Shown here: positions 1 to 7,033 of the stretch, piece after piece | Layout of the letters: every line of letters begins with the position of its first letter | Position numbering within the stretch: the stretch's first letter is position 1 | Virus record (IMG/VR): IMGVR_UViG_3300021963_000054 | Location: 1 to 64,000 of that record | Source: a virus | DNA length: 64,000 bases | Strand: one strand, 5' to 3' | The notes under the pieces: model-generated | What the model was told of the DNA's origin: nothing | The model's database searches: none | Seen by the model: the letters and a program-made list of their open reading frames with translations, nothing else | Translations under genes and position numbers: made by a program

Positions 1-298
1 CTTCAATCTTGTCCATAGCATCAAAGAATGTTCCCAACTGGTCTCCGATGGTTGACATGATATCATTTGGATCCTTTGATAGGTTTTCCTTTATCTCTTT
101 TTTCTTTTGCTCAAACTGTTGCTTTTGCTCTTTTGTTGGTGCCTTGCCTTCGTGCTGTTTGGAGAATTGCTTGTCCAAATCATCCAAAACACCCTTTACG
201 TCACCAGCGGCGCTTTTGATATCTTTGTAGAGTTGACAGCCCTTTTTAACTGCGGCTACAGCGCCATTAGCTAGGGCAAGGAGTGTTAACGGATCCAT
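1..298 (-). CDS. Phage protein of unknown function, 5' part
   Basis: Reading leftward from the ATG at 298, the frame stays open to the window edge, so only the first 99 codons are visible. The product starts MDPLTLLALANGAVAAVKKG and continues with a charged, Lys/Gln/Glu-rich helical stretch (about residues 45-75) likely to form a coiled coil. Similar short proteins beginning MDPLTL.ALANGAVAAV occur in T4-like phages of aquatic bacteria, without known function as far as I recall. It is divergent from the rightward early genes, and the intergenic region carries their first promoter. Coding is well supported by the open frame and codon pattern; function is unknown. Confidence 0.75.
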   Translation of the reverse strand, partial: MDPLTLLALANGAVAAVKKGCQLYKDIKSAAGDVKGVLDDLDKQFSKQHEGKAPTKEQKQQFEQKKKEIKENLSKDPNDIMSTIGDQLGTFFDAMDKIE

Positions 299-340
299 TT
301 TTTGTTATTGTTGTTTTTTTACTACATAACAAAAAAAGAC

Positions 341-369
341 TTGACATTATTACCTATTTATTGTATACT
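341..369 (+). promoter_or_regulatory. Sigma-70-type promoter
   Basis: TTGACA (341-346) and TATACT (364-369) are separated by 17 bases. The transcript would begin near 376, at a CATAGATTGA motif that recurs downstream of two other promoters in this window. It drives the small gene at 398. Confidence 0.85.
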
Positions 370-397
370 CTATCCATAGATTGAAAAAGGAACGAAA

Positions 398-595
398 ATG
401 TCTTGGATTCTAGAAGGTCAAAAAGTTGCAGGTGAGTACCTTGGTACTCATTCCTTTACCGGCGTTGTTGTTGAGAGCCGTGTTAAATATGGTGGTAAAG
501 TTAGTAATACTATTGTGTTAGATACACCCATTGTGGTGTTTGGTGATATCCGTGAGCGAGTCCTGATGGATACCGAAGAATTAATACTTTTGTGA
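398..595 (+). CDS. Small conserved phage protein, function unknown
   Basis: 65 codons starting MSWILEGQKVAGEYLG. An AAGGA-type ribosome site lies just upstream of the ATG, and the gene directly follows a strong promoter. The sequence looks like a compact beta-rich fold (short strands VVVESRVKYGG and NTIVLDTPIVVFG, then an acidic end). Proteins with this GEY.G..FTGVV.ESRVKYGGKV pattern are familiar from phages, but I know no function. A second promoter (599-626) begins after the stop, so it is transcribed as its own short early unit. Confidence 0.8.
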   Translation: MSWILEGQKVAGEYLGTHSFTGVVVESRVKYGGKVSNTIVLDTPIVVFGDIRERVLMDTEELILL

Positions 596-598
596 TAC

Positions 599-626
599 TT
601 GACATTCCTACCATTCCTGTTATACT
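599..626 (+). promoter_or_regulatory. Sigma-70-type promoter
   Basis: TTGACA (599-604), 16-base spacer, TATACT (621-626), followed by CATAGATTGATTGAAAGAG leading to the ATG at 656. Spacer and leader closely match the promoter at 8532. Confidence 0.85.
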
Positions 627-655
627 AAACCCATAGATTGATTGAAAGAGCCAAA

Positions 656-928
656 ATGTCCAAGATGATTGAATACACCCTTGAAATTTACAAGACTGAC
701 AAGCGTACCAAAGAAGGCAAGCGCCTTGTCGCCAAACAAGATTTTGCTCCATCTACCAAAGATTACATTTCCACAGTTGTTGAATCAAAACGCAAATTGG
801 GTTTCATTGTTGAAGTTTTTGAAACCTATGTCACCCGCAAAAACCTGATGGCTGGCAAAGAATTCCAAGAACGATACGACACACCGTATTTTTGTTCTCC
901 CTCCAGTGAATCTTACTGGTCAATGTAA
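656..928 (+). CDS. Small phage protein, function unknown
   Basis: 90 codons beginning MSKMIEYTLEIYKTDKRTKE. The ATG at 656 is preferred over the in-frame TTG at 638, because a GAAAGAG ribosome site lies just before 656 and the TTG falls inside the promoter-linked leader motif. The product is basic at the N-terminus and looks like a mixed alpha/beta protein. I do not recognise the family. It is the first gene of a cluster continuing with 953-1363. Confidence 0.75.
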   Translation: MSKMIEYTLEIYKTDKRTKEGKRLVAKQDFAPSTKDYISTVVESKRKLGFIVEVFETYVTRKNLMAGKEFQERYDTPYFCSPSSESYWSM

Positions 929-952
929 AAATTTTATTAAAGGAGTTTCCAA

Positions 953-1363
953 ATGGCTTATATGAACCAAGAGCGTAAAGCAAAAATCAAAGCAAACCTT
1001 GATGCCGCATTGAAAGGCACTGGCGTTAAATTTTCGTTGAAATGTTCTAGCCTTTCCATTACTTGCACAATCAAGTCCGCACCGATTGACTTTATCGCAA
1101 ATTCCAACGAGACTTGTGGTAAAGATTTTTATCAAGTGGCTAAAGGTTTCAAACCCAATACAACTGGTTATGAACAGGTCAATCCTTACTGGTACCAGGA
1201 TCACTATTCTGGCAAAGCCAAAGAGTTGATGACCAAAATTGTCAAGGCTATGTACTCTGCCGATTACTATGACCGTTCGGATGCCCAAACCGATTACTTT
1301 GATACCGCCTATTATGTGCATATCAATGTCGGTAGCTGGAACAAACCTTTCATTGTAAAATGA
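953..1363 (+). CDS. Phage protein resembling LPD29-type proteins
   Basis: 136 codons, preceded by AAGGAG. The start MAYMNQERKAKIKANLDAAL and the pattern K.SL...SLSITCTIKSAPIDFIAN match a protein type seen in many phages and mobile elements (possibly the large polyvalent protein-associated domain 29 family, named from memory). The C-terminus holds aromatic-rich YYDRSD...DYFDTAYYVHINVG. Function is not established; roles in anti-defence have been suggested for related polyvalent proteins but nothing here proves this. Its stop overlaps the ATG of the next small gene (ATGA). Confidence 0.75.
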   Translation: MAYMNQERKAKIKANLDAALKGTGVKFSLKCSSLSITCTIKSAPIDFIANSNETCGKDFYQVAKGFKPNTTGYEQVNPYWYQDHYSGKAKELMTKIVKAMYSADYYDRSDAQTDYFDTAYYVHINVGSWNKPFIVK

Positions 1364-1482
1364 AGAAGTATGCCGTAATTCACAACGGCAAGATTATTGG
1401 AATTTTCAACATTCTTGCCTGTGCAAAAATTTACGTGGCTGGCTTAAAAAATGCTTGCATTCAGCAGATGGATCTGTTATAA
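1360..1482 (+). CDS. Very small protein, translationally coupled
   Basis: 40 codons, MKKYAVIHNGKIIGIFNILA... ending QQMDLL. The ATG overlaps the previous stop in an ATGA arrangement, which implies translational coupling. The beginning resembles short phage proteins that start with a K.Y.V...G.I.GIF.. strand pair. Its last codons overlap the promoter for the next gene (1455-1483). Coding is likely but not certain because of the length. Confidence 0.5.
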   Translation: MKKYAVIHNGKIIGIFNILACAKIYVAGLKNACIQQMDLL

Positions 1483-1483
1483 T
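1455..1483 (+). promoter_or_regulatory. Sigma-70-type promoter
   Basis: TTGCAT (1455-1460), 17-base spacer, TATAAT (1478-1483). It lies inside the end of the 40-codon ORF and serves the genes from 1503 on. Confidence 0.8.
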
Positions 1484-1502
1484 TGTTTTTTAGGAATTTA
1501 TT

Positions 1503-1631
1503 ATGTTTGAAAAAAATGAATTTGAATCTTTGATGGTTGATTCTCCTGAAGTGCCAATGACGGATGAAGATGTGTTGCGAATGGCAGAATATTATGGATA
1601 CGGACTAGAAGAAGAAAGCGAGTTTGATTAA
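1503..1631 (+). CDS. Very small acidic protein
   Basis: 42 codons, MFEKNEFESLMVDSPEVPMT... ending EEESEFD. AGGA lies shortly before the ATG, and the gene sits directly downstream of a good promoter. The product is strongly acidic. No family recognised. Its stop is followed immediately by the ATG of the next gene at 1633, so the two form a tight unit. Confidence 0.6.
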   Translation: MFEKNEFESLMVDSPEVPMTDEDVLRMAEYYGYGLEEESEFD

Positions 1632-1632
1632 A

Positions 1633-1935
1633 ATGCCTCAAGGGACTTATATACTAATAACAAGCGATGGTTATCGTGTCACGCCGTTAAACGATTATGA
1701 TAGTTTATTTGACGGCTATATGCCGGATATGTCAAAATATTTAAATACAGATAAGTTAGTTGAAGCCTTCGGTGAATGTCATGTGTTTAAAACACAATCC
1801 GAAGCCATAGAAGTAGCCAGAACATTATCAAAAGCATACCAAGAAACCGAAGATGGTATTCTTGTGATGACAGATTATAGAAAATATTCTTTTCAGGAGT
1901 TGAAAGATGGCAAAGCCAGCAAGAGTTCGGATTGA
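1633..1935 (+). CDS. Phage hypothetical protein
   Basis: 100 codons, MPQGTYILITSDGYRVTPLN.... The ATG at 1633 is chosen over an upstream in-frame TTG (1624), because 1633 abuts the preceding stop. The protein looks like a small alpha/beta domain with a beta hairpin first and a helix around EAIEVARTLSKAYQE. It overlaps the next gene by 29 bases. Family and function are not recognised. Confidence 0.7.
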   Translation: MPQGTYILITSDGYRVTPLNDYDSLFDGYMPDMSKYLNTDKLVEAFGECHVFKTQSEAIEVARTLSKAYQETEDGILVMTDYRKYSFQELKDGKASKSSD

Positions 1936-2950
1936 TGATGAACCGCGATTTAGTGAACCAATGTCTAAACTGGAATTGGTTCATACACTAAATTGGTACC
2001 ACCAAAACAAAGAATCCAAAGATGCATTAAATTACATAAATTTATACGTTAAGAAAAATAAAATTCAAGGCAAGATTGATACATCCAATGGTATTTTGAC
2101 CGTTGGATGGTTGTGTCGTTTGGTATTGAACGGCAATGACATTGGTGATACTGGTCGTGCATATATCAAAAAGAATTTATTCTTCATTGATGATACACCA
2201 GCGCCAGTTGTTGTCGTTGATAAAGGTCCATCTATTCAAGACCGATTGAACGAGAAAATATCGGAGATTGCCGGCGACCTTGAAGGTGCAATTGATGAAG
2301 TTGTTACCAGTAAATTTAATACCATGCCATCGCCGTTTGCAATTATGCAAGACCGAGCAAAAGGAATGCATGCCAATAAGTTGGTTGATATTTTCAAAAA
2401 ACGCCGAAGTGAATTTGATGAAGTTCTAAACACAAAAGATGCCGAATTGCGTGAAGGTTATTCCAATTTTACAAAACCGCAATTGAAGAAATTGGTTGCG
2501 TATTGTGATACAATTATTACCGATGCAATGAAGATTGCGGGTGAGGCTAAAATAAATCGTAAGCCACGAAAACGCAAAGCAAAAACGCCGGACCAACTTG
2601 TATCCAAAGTACAATACTGTGAAAAATTTGATGACTTGAAATTGGTATCAATAAAGCCAAAAGATATCATTGGTGCTATGCAGTTATGGGTGTTCAATAC
2701 CAAAAATAAAAAACTTGGCGTTTATCATGCGGATGATGCTGGTGGTTTTGGTATTAAGGGAACATGCGTTACAAATTATACCGAATCCAAATCTATAAGT
2801 AAGACAGTAAGAAAGCCAGGCGAAATGTTGCCAGAAGTATTGAAAGCTGGCAAAATAGCTTTGCGTAATATTTTATCTGGTATTGCTACAAAAGAATCTT
2901 TATTGAATGGTAGAATTAATAAAGATGTTGTCCTGTTGCGTGTCCTATGA
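1907..2950 (+). CDS. Conserved T4-like phage protein, function unknown
   Basis: 347 codons with AGGAG before the ATG. The N-terminal half is helical. Residues ~220-231 are a basic patch (NRKPRKRKAK). The C-terminal part (about 235-347) follows the pattern LWVFNTKNKKLGVY...GGFGIKGT...SISKTVRKPGEMLPEVLKAGKIALR, which I recognise as a conserved domain of T4-like phages of aquatic bacteria. The basic patch suggests nucleic-acid contact, but this is inference. It sits directly upstream of the RNase H gene, which has its own promoter. Confidence 0.8.
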   Translation: MAKPARVRIDDEPRFSEPMSKLELVHTLNWYHQNKESKDALNYINLYVKKNKIQGKIDTSNGILTVGWLCRLVLNGNDIGDTGRAYIKKNLFFIDDTPAPVVVVDKGPSIQDRLNEKISEIAGDLEGAIDEVVTSKFNTMPSPFAIMQDRAKGMHANKLVDIFKKRRSEFDEVLNTKDAELREGYSNFTKPQLKKLVAYCDTIITDAMKIAGEAKINRKPRKRKAKTPDQLVSKVQYCEKFDDLKLVSIKPKDIIGAMQLWVFNTKNKKLGVYHADDAGGFGIKGTCVTNYTESKSISKTVRKPGEMLPEVLKAGKIALRNILSGIATKESLLNGRINKDVVLLRVL

Positions 2951-2973
2951 TTACCTATCTTTTCTAAAAACTT

Positions 2974-2983
2974 ATGCTATAAT
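2974..2983 (+). promoter_or_regulatory. Extended -10 promoter, leaderless start
   Basis: TATAAT at 2978-2983 is preceded by TG and one base (extended -10), and no clear -35 is seen. The expected start of transcription coincides with the ATG at 2990, so the message is probably leaderless. Confidence 0.65.
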
Positions 2984-2989
2984 GACCAA

Positions 2990-3829
2990 ATGATTATATT
3001 CGACTACAACCAAGTTGTGATTGCCAACTTGATGGAACAAATTGGCTCCTCAAAAACACCTGTTGAAGAATCTTTGGTTCGCCATATGGTTCTTAATACT
3101 ATCCGTGCTAACGTGAAGAAATTCCGTGAGTATGGTGAAGTGATTATTGCTTGCGATAATCGCCATTACTGGCGCAGAGAAATCTTTCCGCCATACAAAG
3201 GTCACCGAAAGAAAAATCGTGATGCATCCGGGCATGACTGGACTGCAATTTTTGATTGCATGGCTAAGATTCGCCAAGAGTTGAAAGACCATTCGCCATA
3301 CAAAGTGATTGATATCCATGGTGCCGAAGCTGATGATATCATCGGTGTGTTGACGCAAGCCTATTCAAAAAATGAACCTGTATTGATTTTGTCTTCCGAT
3401 AAAGACTTTGTGCAATTACAAATCTATCCGAATGTTAAACAATACTCACCAACAATGAAGAAATTCATTAATACTGATGATCCAATCAAGCAGTTAAATG
3501 AATTGATTGTTACTGGTGATAAGGGTGATGGTATTCCAAACATTTTGTCGCCAGATAATTCTATTATTGACGGCATTCGGCAAAAATCTGTGACCAAGAA
3601 GTTTCTGGAAGAAGTTGCTGAAACGGGCACAAGTAAATTTAATGATGTGCAAATGCGAAATTGGTCTCGGAACAAACAGTTGATTGATTTGACTATGATT
3701 CCTGGATCAATCTCAAAAAACATTATAGATACATACATAGAAACAAAACCAGCAACCCGCCAGCAATTTATGAATTACATGATTGCAAACCGGCTAAAGA
3801 ATTTGCTTGAAGTAATTGATGAATTTTGA
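2990..3829 (+). CDS. rnh: RNase H / 5'-3' flap exonuclease (T4 Rnh type)
   Basis: 279 codons. It matches the FEN-1-like T4 RNase H family, which removes RNA primers and flaps during lagging-strand synthesis. Visible motifs in order: FDYNQ near the start (first metal-binding Asp), IACDN with YWRREIFPPYKGHRK (substrate-contact region, ~65-88), AEADDIIG (~132-139), SSDKDFVQL (~160), and TGDKGDGIPN (helix-two-turn-helix and metal site, ~190). Length is near that of T4 RNase H. The start lies at the predicted transcription start, with no Shine-Dalgarno site. Downstream genes follow at short spacing. Confidence 0.92.
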   Translation: MIIFDYNQVVIANLMEQIGSSKTPVEESLVRHMVLNTIRANVKKFREYGEVIIACDNRHYWRREIFPPYKGHRKKNRDASGHDWTAIFDCMAKIRQELKDHSPYKVIDIHGAEADDIIGVLTQAYSKNEPVLILSSDKDFVQLQIYPNVKQYSPTMKKFINTDDPIKQLNELIVTGDKGDGIPNILSPDNSIIDGIRQKSVTKKFLEEVAETGTSKFNDVQMRNWSRNKQLIDLTMIPGSISKNIIDTYIETKPATRQQFMNYMIANRLKNLLEVIDEF

Positions 3830-3838
3830 GGAAAATAA

Positions 3839-4270
3839 ATGAATGATTTAATGTACCACGAAATCTTTGCTTTGTTTGAAAAAACAGAAAAGAGAGCCGA
3901 AAAGATTAATGTTTTACGGAAACATGGCGACAGGAACTTGAAAGAGTTTTTGGTTGCAGTTTTTAATCCAAATGTAATCTTTGATGTTGAGATTCCAGAT
4001 TATAAACCAGCAAAAGAACCTGAGGGTCTAAACATTCTCTATCTTCATAATGAGGTACCGAGATTGTACCGATTTATTGCTGGGCATCCACGCAGGGCGC
4101 AAGGATTGACACCCCAAAAACAAATGAGTTTGTTGATTCCTCTGTTGGAAGCACTTCATAAAGATGAGGCTGATTTGCTTGTTAGGGCTATGAAAAAAGA
4201 TTTACGTATTCCTTTTCTCACACCAAAACTAGTCAAAGATGCTTTTCCAGATATTGATTTAGGAGATTAA
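3839..4270 (+). CDS. Conserved T4-like phage protein (possibly DUF6433)
   Basis: 143 codons, with a GAGGAAAATAA ribosome site and a nine-base gap from RNase H. The helical protein reads YHEIFALFEKTEKRAEKINVLRKHGD and later HNEVPRLYRFI, followed by a helical C-terminus (LLEALHKDEADLLVRAMKKD). This pattern fits the phage family I recall as DUF6433, common in T4-like aquatic phages near replication genes. Function unknown. It is probably co-transcribed with rnh. Confidence 0.7.
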   Translation: MNDLMYHEIFALFEKTEKRAEKINVLRKHGDRNLKEFLVAVFNPNVIFDVEIPDYKPAKEPEGLNILYLHNEVPRLYRFIAGHPRRAQGLTPQKQMSLLIPLLEALHKDEADLLVRAMKKDLRIPFLTPKLVKDAFPDIDLGD

Positions 4271-4271
4271 A

Positions 4272-4487
4272 ATGTCTGATGGTGGTAAAGGTAGTATACC
4301 AAGACCATTTAGCGTTACCCAACAAGAATATGATACCAGATGGGATGCAATTTTTGGTCGTGACATAAAAAGTGATGAACGTTTGATGGAAATGCCAGGC
4401 ACAGTTGGTAGTGCCAAATTGACATTTAAGGATGAAAATGAAAGTAGCTGTAATAACACCGACAATCGGAACCAAGTATCTCAGTAA
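4272..4487 (+). CDS. Small conserved phage protein (SDGGKGS type)
   Basis: 71 codons, with AGGAG before the ATG. The N-terminus MSDGGKGSIPRPFSVTQQEY followed by RWDAIFGRD is a signature of very small proteins found in many phages, often only 35-45 residues long. Here the conserved core is followed by a less conserved tail that overlaps the glycosyltransferase gene by 50 bases, so the extra C-terminus may be a by-product of a lost earlier stop. Function unknown. Confidence 0.8.
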   Translation: MSDGGKGSIPRPFSVTQQEYDTRWDAIFGRDIKSDERLMEMPGTVGSAKLTFKDENESSCNNTDNRNQVSQ

Positions 4488-5202
4488 GTGTATTCAATCC
4501 GTTGATAGTCAAACATATGATGATTTGACGCATTATGTTTTCATGGATGGAATGCAATACTGGAAAGAAATTGATGATATCATTGAAGGTTCTGAAAAAG
4601 TCCGTGTAATAAAAATTGAAGAAAACGTCGGTAAAGGATGGTACGGTCATCGTGTTTACTCGGCGTGTTCATTTTTGGTGAATGCTGATGTAATCATTTA
4701 CCTTGATGAAGATAATTGGATTGATCCGTGTCACGTTGAAAAACTTGTTAAAGTTATACAAAAGGGAAATGATTGGGCATATAGCCTTAGAAAGATTTAC
4801 GATAAAGATGAAAAATTACTATGCGAAGACAATTGCGAAAGTCTTGGAAAATGGCCTGTTTTCTTTGACGAGAAAGTTAACCACATTGATACTTCCAGCT
4901 TTGCTATTAAGCGTGATATTGCTGTTCGCATTGGTCACGCATGGTATGGGCAGTGGGGCGCTGATAGACAATTTTATCAAGCACTATCAACCCATTTTCC
5001 CAATTACGATTGCACCAATGCACACACCTTATGCTATCGCTTAGATGGTAATCCGAATTCTGTGAAAGCAGATTTCTTTGAGAGTGGTAATGCTATCAAT
5101 GCGACAAAATATAATGGAAGTTTCCCATGGAAAATAAACAAATTGCTAAAAATAGAACCGCGCTCATTACCGGTGGGTCAGGTTATCTCGGTTCGCACCT
5201 AA
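4438..5202 (+). CDS. Family 2-type glycosyltransferase
   Basis: 254 codons. The N-terminus MKVAVITPTIGTKYLSKCIQ is the nucleotide-sugar-binding strand and loop of GT-A fold glycosyltransferases, and YLDEDNW (about residues 88-94) is the metal-binding DxD-type motif. Later FAIKRDIAVRIG and GADRQFYQAL fit the acceptor half. The ATG at 4438 sits five bases after AAGGA; an ATG at 4432 is in frame but overlaps that site. It likely transfers a sugar to phage or host surface glycan or to DNA; the acceptor cannot be told from sequence. It overlaps the GalE-like gene by 76 bases. Confidence 0.85.
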   Translation: MKVAVITPTIGTKYLSKCIQSVDSQTYDDLTHYVFMDGMQYWKEIDDIIEGSEKVRVIKIEENVGKGWYGHRVYSACSFLVNADVIIYLDEDNWIDPCHVEKLVKVIQKGNDWAYSLRKIYDKDEKLLCEDNCESLGKWPVFFDEKVNHIDTSSFAIKRDIAVRIGHAWYGQWGADRQFYQALSTHFPNYDCTNAHTLCYRLDGNPNSVKADFFESGNAINATKYNGSFPWKINKLLKIEPRSLPVGQVISVRT

Positions 5203-6095
5203 GCAAAAAACTAAAGCAACAAGGATGGAAAGTAATTATCCTTGATAGAAAGATGGGTCCCACACATCCTTACGTGGATGCATTTTATTGTGGCGATGTT
5301 CGGAATAGATTTCTCTTAGAAGATATTTTCAAAAACAATTTAATTGATATTGTATTTCACTTAGCTGGTCGGATTGAAGTTGGCGAATCAGTAAATAATC
5401 CTACCGAATTCTGGGAAGTCAATGTTGGCGGAACAGTCGCTGTTCTAAATGCCACGAGTAAATTTGGTGTGAATAAGATTGTTTTTTCATCCACTGCTGG
5501 AGTTTACTGGGCAGGTGCTATGGAAATACCAGAAGATGAATGCACCACAAGTAATAATCCTTACAGCAATAGTAAAATGTCTTGTGAGTATGCCATTGAA
5601 GATTCTGGTTTGAAATATGTAATTTTTAGGTATTTCAATCTGGCTGGCGCTGATCCAGATGGAGAAATGGGTGAGTGCCATGAACCGGAAACACATCTAA
5701 TTCCCAGAATTCTACAAAATCTAAATACGGTTGAAGTGTATGGAAATGACTATGACACACCAGATGGAACATGCGTTAGGGATTACGTCCACGTTTGTGA
5801 TGTTGTTGACGCACACTTGGAAGCGATAAAATATCTTGACAATTCTGGTGAATCTGGAGTTTTTAATCTAGGTTCAGGAGTTGGCTATAGTGTTCTTGAT
5901 ATTATAAAAACAGTTAAAAAAGTAACAAATAAAAAAGTAAATTATACCATAATGCCAAGGAGAGAAGGCGATCCAAGTCATTTGGTCGCTGATATCACCA
6001 AAGCAAAAACCATTTTGAATTTTAATCCAAAACATGATATATCATCCATCGTCAAATCGGCCTATGAGTGGGAAGAGATTAGGTCAATCACCTGA
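5127..6095 (+). CDS. NAD-dependent sugar epimerase (GalE-like)
   Basis: 322 codons, extended short-chain dehydrogenase family. GGSGYLG at residues 16-22 binds NAD; a Ser-Ser-Thr element near residue 120 and Tyr146-X3-Lys150 form the catalytic set; GTCVRDYVHVCDV is the C-terminal signature typical of UDP-glucose 4-epimerases. Length matches GalE. The expected reaction is UDP-glucose/UDP-galactose interconversion (or an N-acetyl or uronic equivalent), supplying substrate to the overlapping glycosyltransferase. The 76-base overlap with that gene and 32-base overlap with the protease gene suggest coupled translation. Exact substrate is unproven. Confidence 0.9.
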   Translation: MENKQIAKNRTALITGGSGYLGSHLSKKLKQQGWKVIILDRKMGPTHPYVDAFYCGDVRNRFLLEDIFKNNLIDIVFHLAGRIEVGESVNNPTEFWEVNVGGTVAVLNATSKFGVNKIVFSSTAGVYWAGAMEIPEDECTTSNNPYSNSKMSCEYAIEDSGLKYVIFRYFNLAGADPDGEMGECHEPETHLIPRILQNLNTVEVYGNDYDTPDGTCVRDYVHVCDVVDAHLEAIKYLDNSGESGVFNLGSGVGYSVLDIIKTVKKVTNKKVNYTIMPRREGDPSHLVADITKAKTILNFNPKHDISSIVKSAYEWEEIRSIT

Positions 6096-6648
6096 AGATA
6101 TTCCATTCAACGTTCAAGATAAGTTTGACAATGTATTTCTTGACAACCATATCTTTTTCTTGAGCGGTGAAATAAATGAAGAAAACATCCTCAAAGCAAC
6201 ACAATGGTTAGTCTATGAAAATGCTTACCATGATCCAGAAAAACTTTTACAGTTGTATATCAATTCTACGGGCGGTGATTTGTATCAAGCACTTGGTCTA
6301 ATTGATATGATGCGTATTAGCAAAAATAGAATCCGAACAATCGGTGTTGGTGCTGTTATGTCGGCTGCATTCCTAATCTTTGCATCCGGTGAAAAGGGCG
6401 AAAGATTAATTTCCAAAAATTGTAGTATCATGTGTCACCAGTATTCTGATACCTACGAGGGAAAGCACCACGACTTAAAGTCATTCACAAAAGAGGCTGA
6501 ATTGACTAATCAAAGAATGTTGAATATACTTCAAGAGGCTACGGGCATGAGCGCACGTAATGTTAAGACCAAACTTTTATCACCTAGCGATGTTTGGTTG
6601 ACTGCTGATGAAGTTATTAAGCTAGGTGTAGCTGACCGCATTCTTTAA
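6064..6648 (+). CDS. clpP: ClpP-like serine protease
   Basis: 194 codons from the ATG at 6064 (in-frame ATG 6034 would add ten residues; neither has a strong ribosome site). The full ClpP catalytic triad can be aligned: Ser100 in GAVMSAAFL, His125 in MCHQYSD, Asp176 in SPSDVWLTADE, plus the NSTGGDLYQALGLIDMM handle region. This is the fold of the proteolytic ring that works with AAA+ unfoldases. The phage copy may be fed by host ClpX/ClpA or work alone; no phage unfoldase is adjacent. It overlaps the epimerase gene. Confidence 0.88.
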   Translation: MSGKRLGQSPEDIPFNVQDKFDNVFLDNHIFFLSGEINEENILKATQWLVYENAYHDPEKLLQLYINSTGGDLYQALGLIDMMRISKNRIRTIGVGAVMSAAFLIFASGEKGERLISKNCSIMCHQYSDTYEGKHHDLKSFTKEAELTNQRMLNILQEATGMSARNVKTKLLSPSDVWLTADEVIKLGVADRIL

Positions 6649-6670
6649 CGGAGGTTAATCAAAAGAAAAA

Positions 6671-6850
6671 ATGATTGGTGGCACTAAGGTAGAAAAAGTC
6701 TACAAAACTAAATTTCGGAAAAAAGAAGATTCAGTATCCGACTGGAAACAACCAAAACAAAAACACCACGATAAATCTTTTTATCGTTTGGTGAAGGAAG
6801 AAAACAATGAGTATGATTCAGGTTATTCAAAAGCAAATAAAAGAAATTGA
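6671..6850 (+). CDS. Small basic protein
   Basis: 59 codons, MIGGTKVEKVYKTKFRKKED.... CGGAGG lies about 15 bases upstream, with A-rich spacing. The protein is Lys-rich and probably disordered. The next small gene starts inside it (44-base overlap). The pattern resembles other short Lys-rich phage proteins, but I cannot name a family. Confidence 0.55.
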   Translation: MIGGTKVEKVYKTKFRKKEDSVSDWKQPKQKHHDKSFYRLVKEENNEYDSGYSKANKRN

Positions 6851-6974
6851 AGCTAGAATCAAAACAGATTCTGGTGATGTTGAGGAACTCAAGAAGGCTT
6901 TAGCCCGCTTGAAAATGCAGGAATTTGAAGAAGATATAAAAGAGTCCGACAACAGGCAACTATTACAAGGTTGA
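6807..6974 (+). CDS. Small coiled-coil protein
   Basis: 55 codons, MSMIQVIQKQIKEIEARIKT... then EELKKALARLKMQEFEED. GAAGGA precedes the ATG at good spacing. The sequence has heptad-like hydrophobic spacing over most of its length, predicting one long helix or coiled coil. It overlaps the previous gene in another frame. Function unknown. Confidence 0.6.
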   Translation: MSMIQVIQKQIKEIEARIKTDSGDVEELKKALARLKMQEFEEDIKESDNRQLLQG

Positions 6975-6998
6975 TGTTGTAGAAAAACAACAAGAGGG

Positions 6999-7026
6999 TT
7001 GACAGGTGCTTATATTATGATATAAT
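6999..7026 (+). promoter_or_regulatory. Strong sigma-70 promoter, leaderless start
   Basis: Consensus TTGACA (6999-7004), 16-base spacer, consensus TATAAT (7021-7026). The ATG at 7034 lies seven bases after the -10 element, so the transcript should begin at or next to the start codon. Confidence 0.88.
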
Positions 7027-7033
7027 AAGCACT

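Noticed and set aside
4703-5044. 113-codon ORF inside the glycosyltransferase
   Set aside because: Out-of-frame shadow of the glycosyltransferase; no family features.
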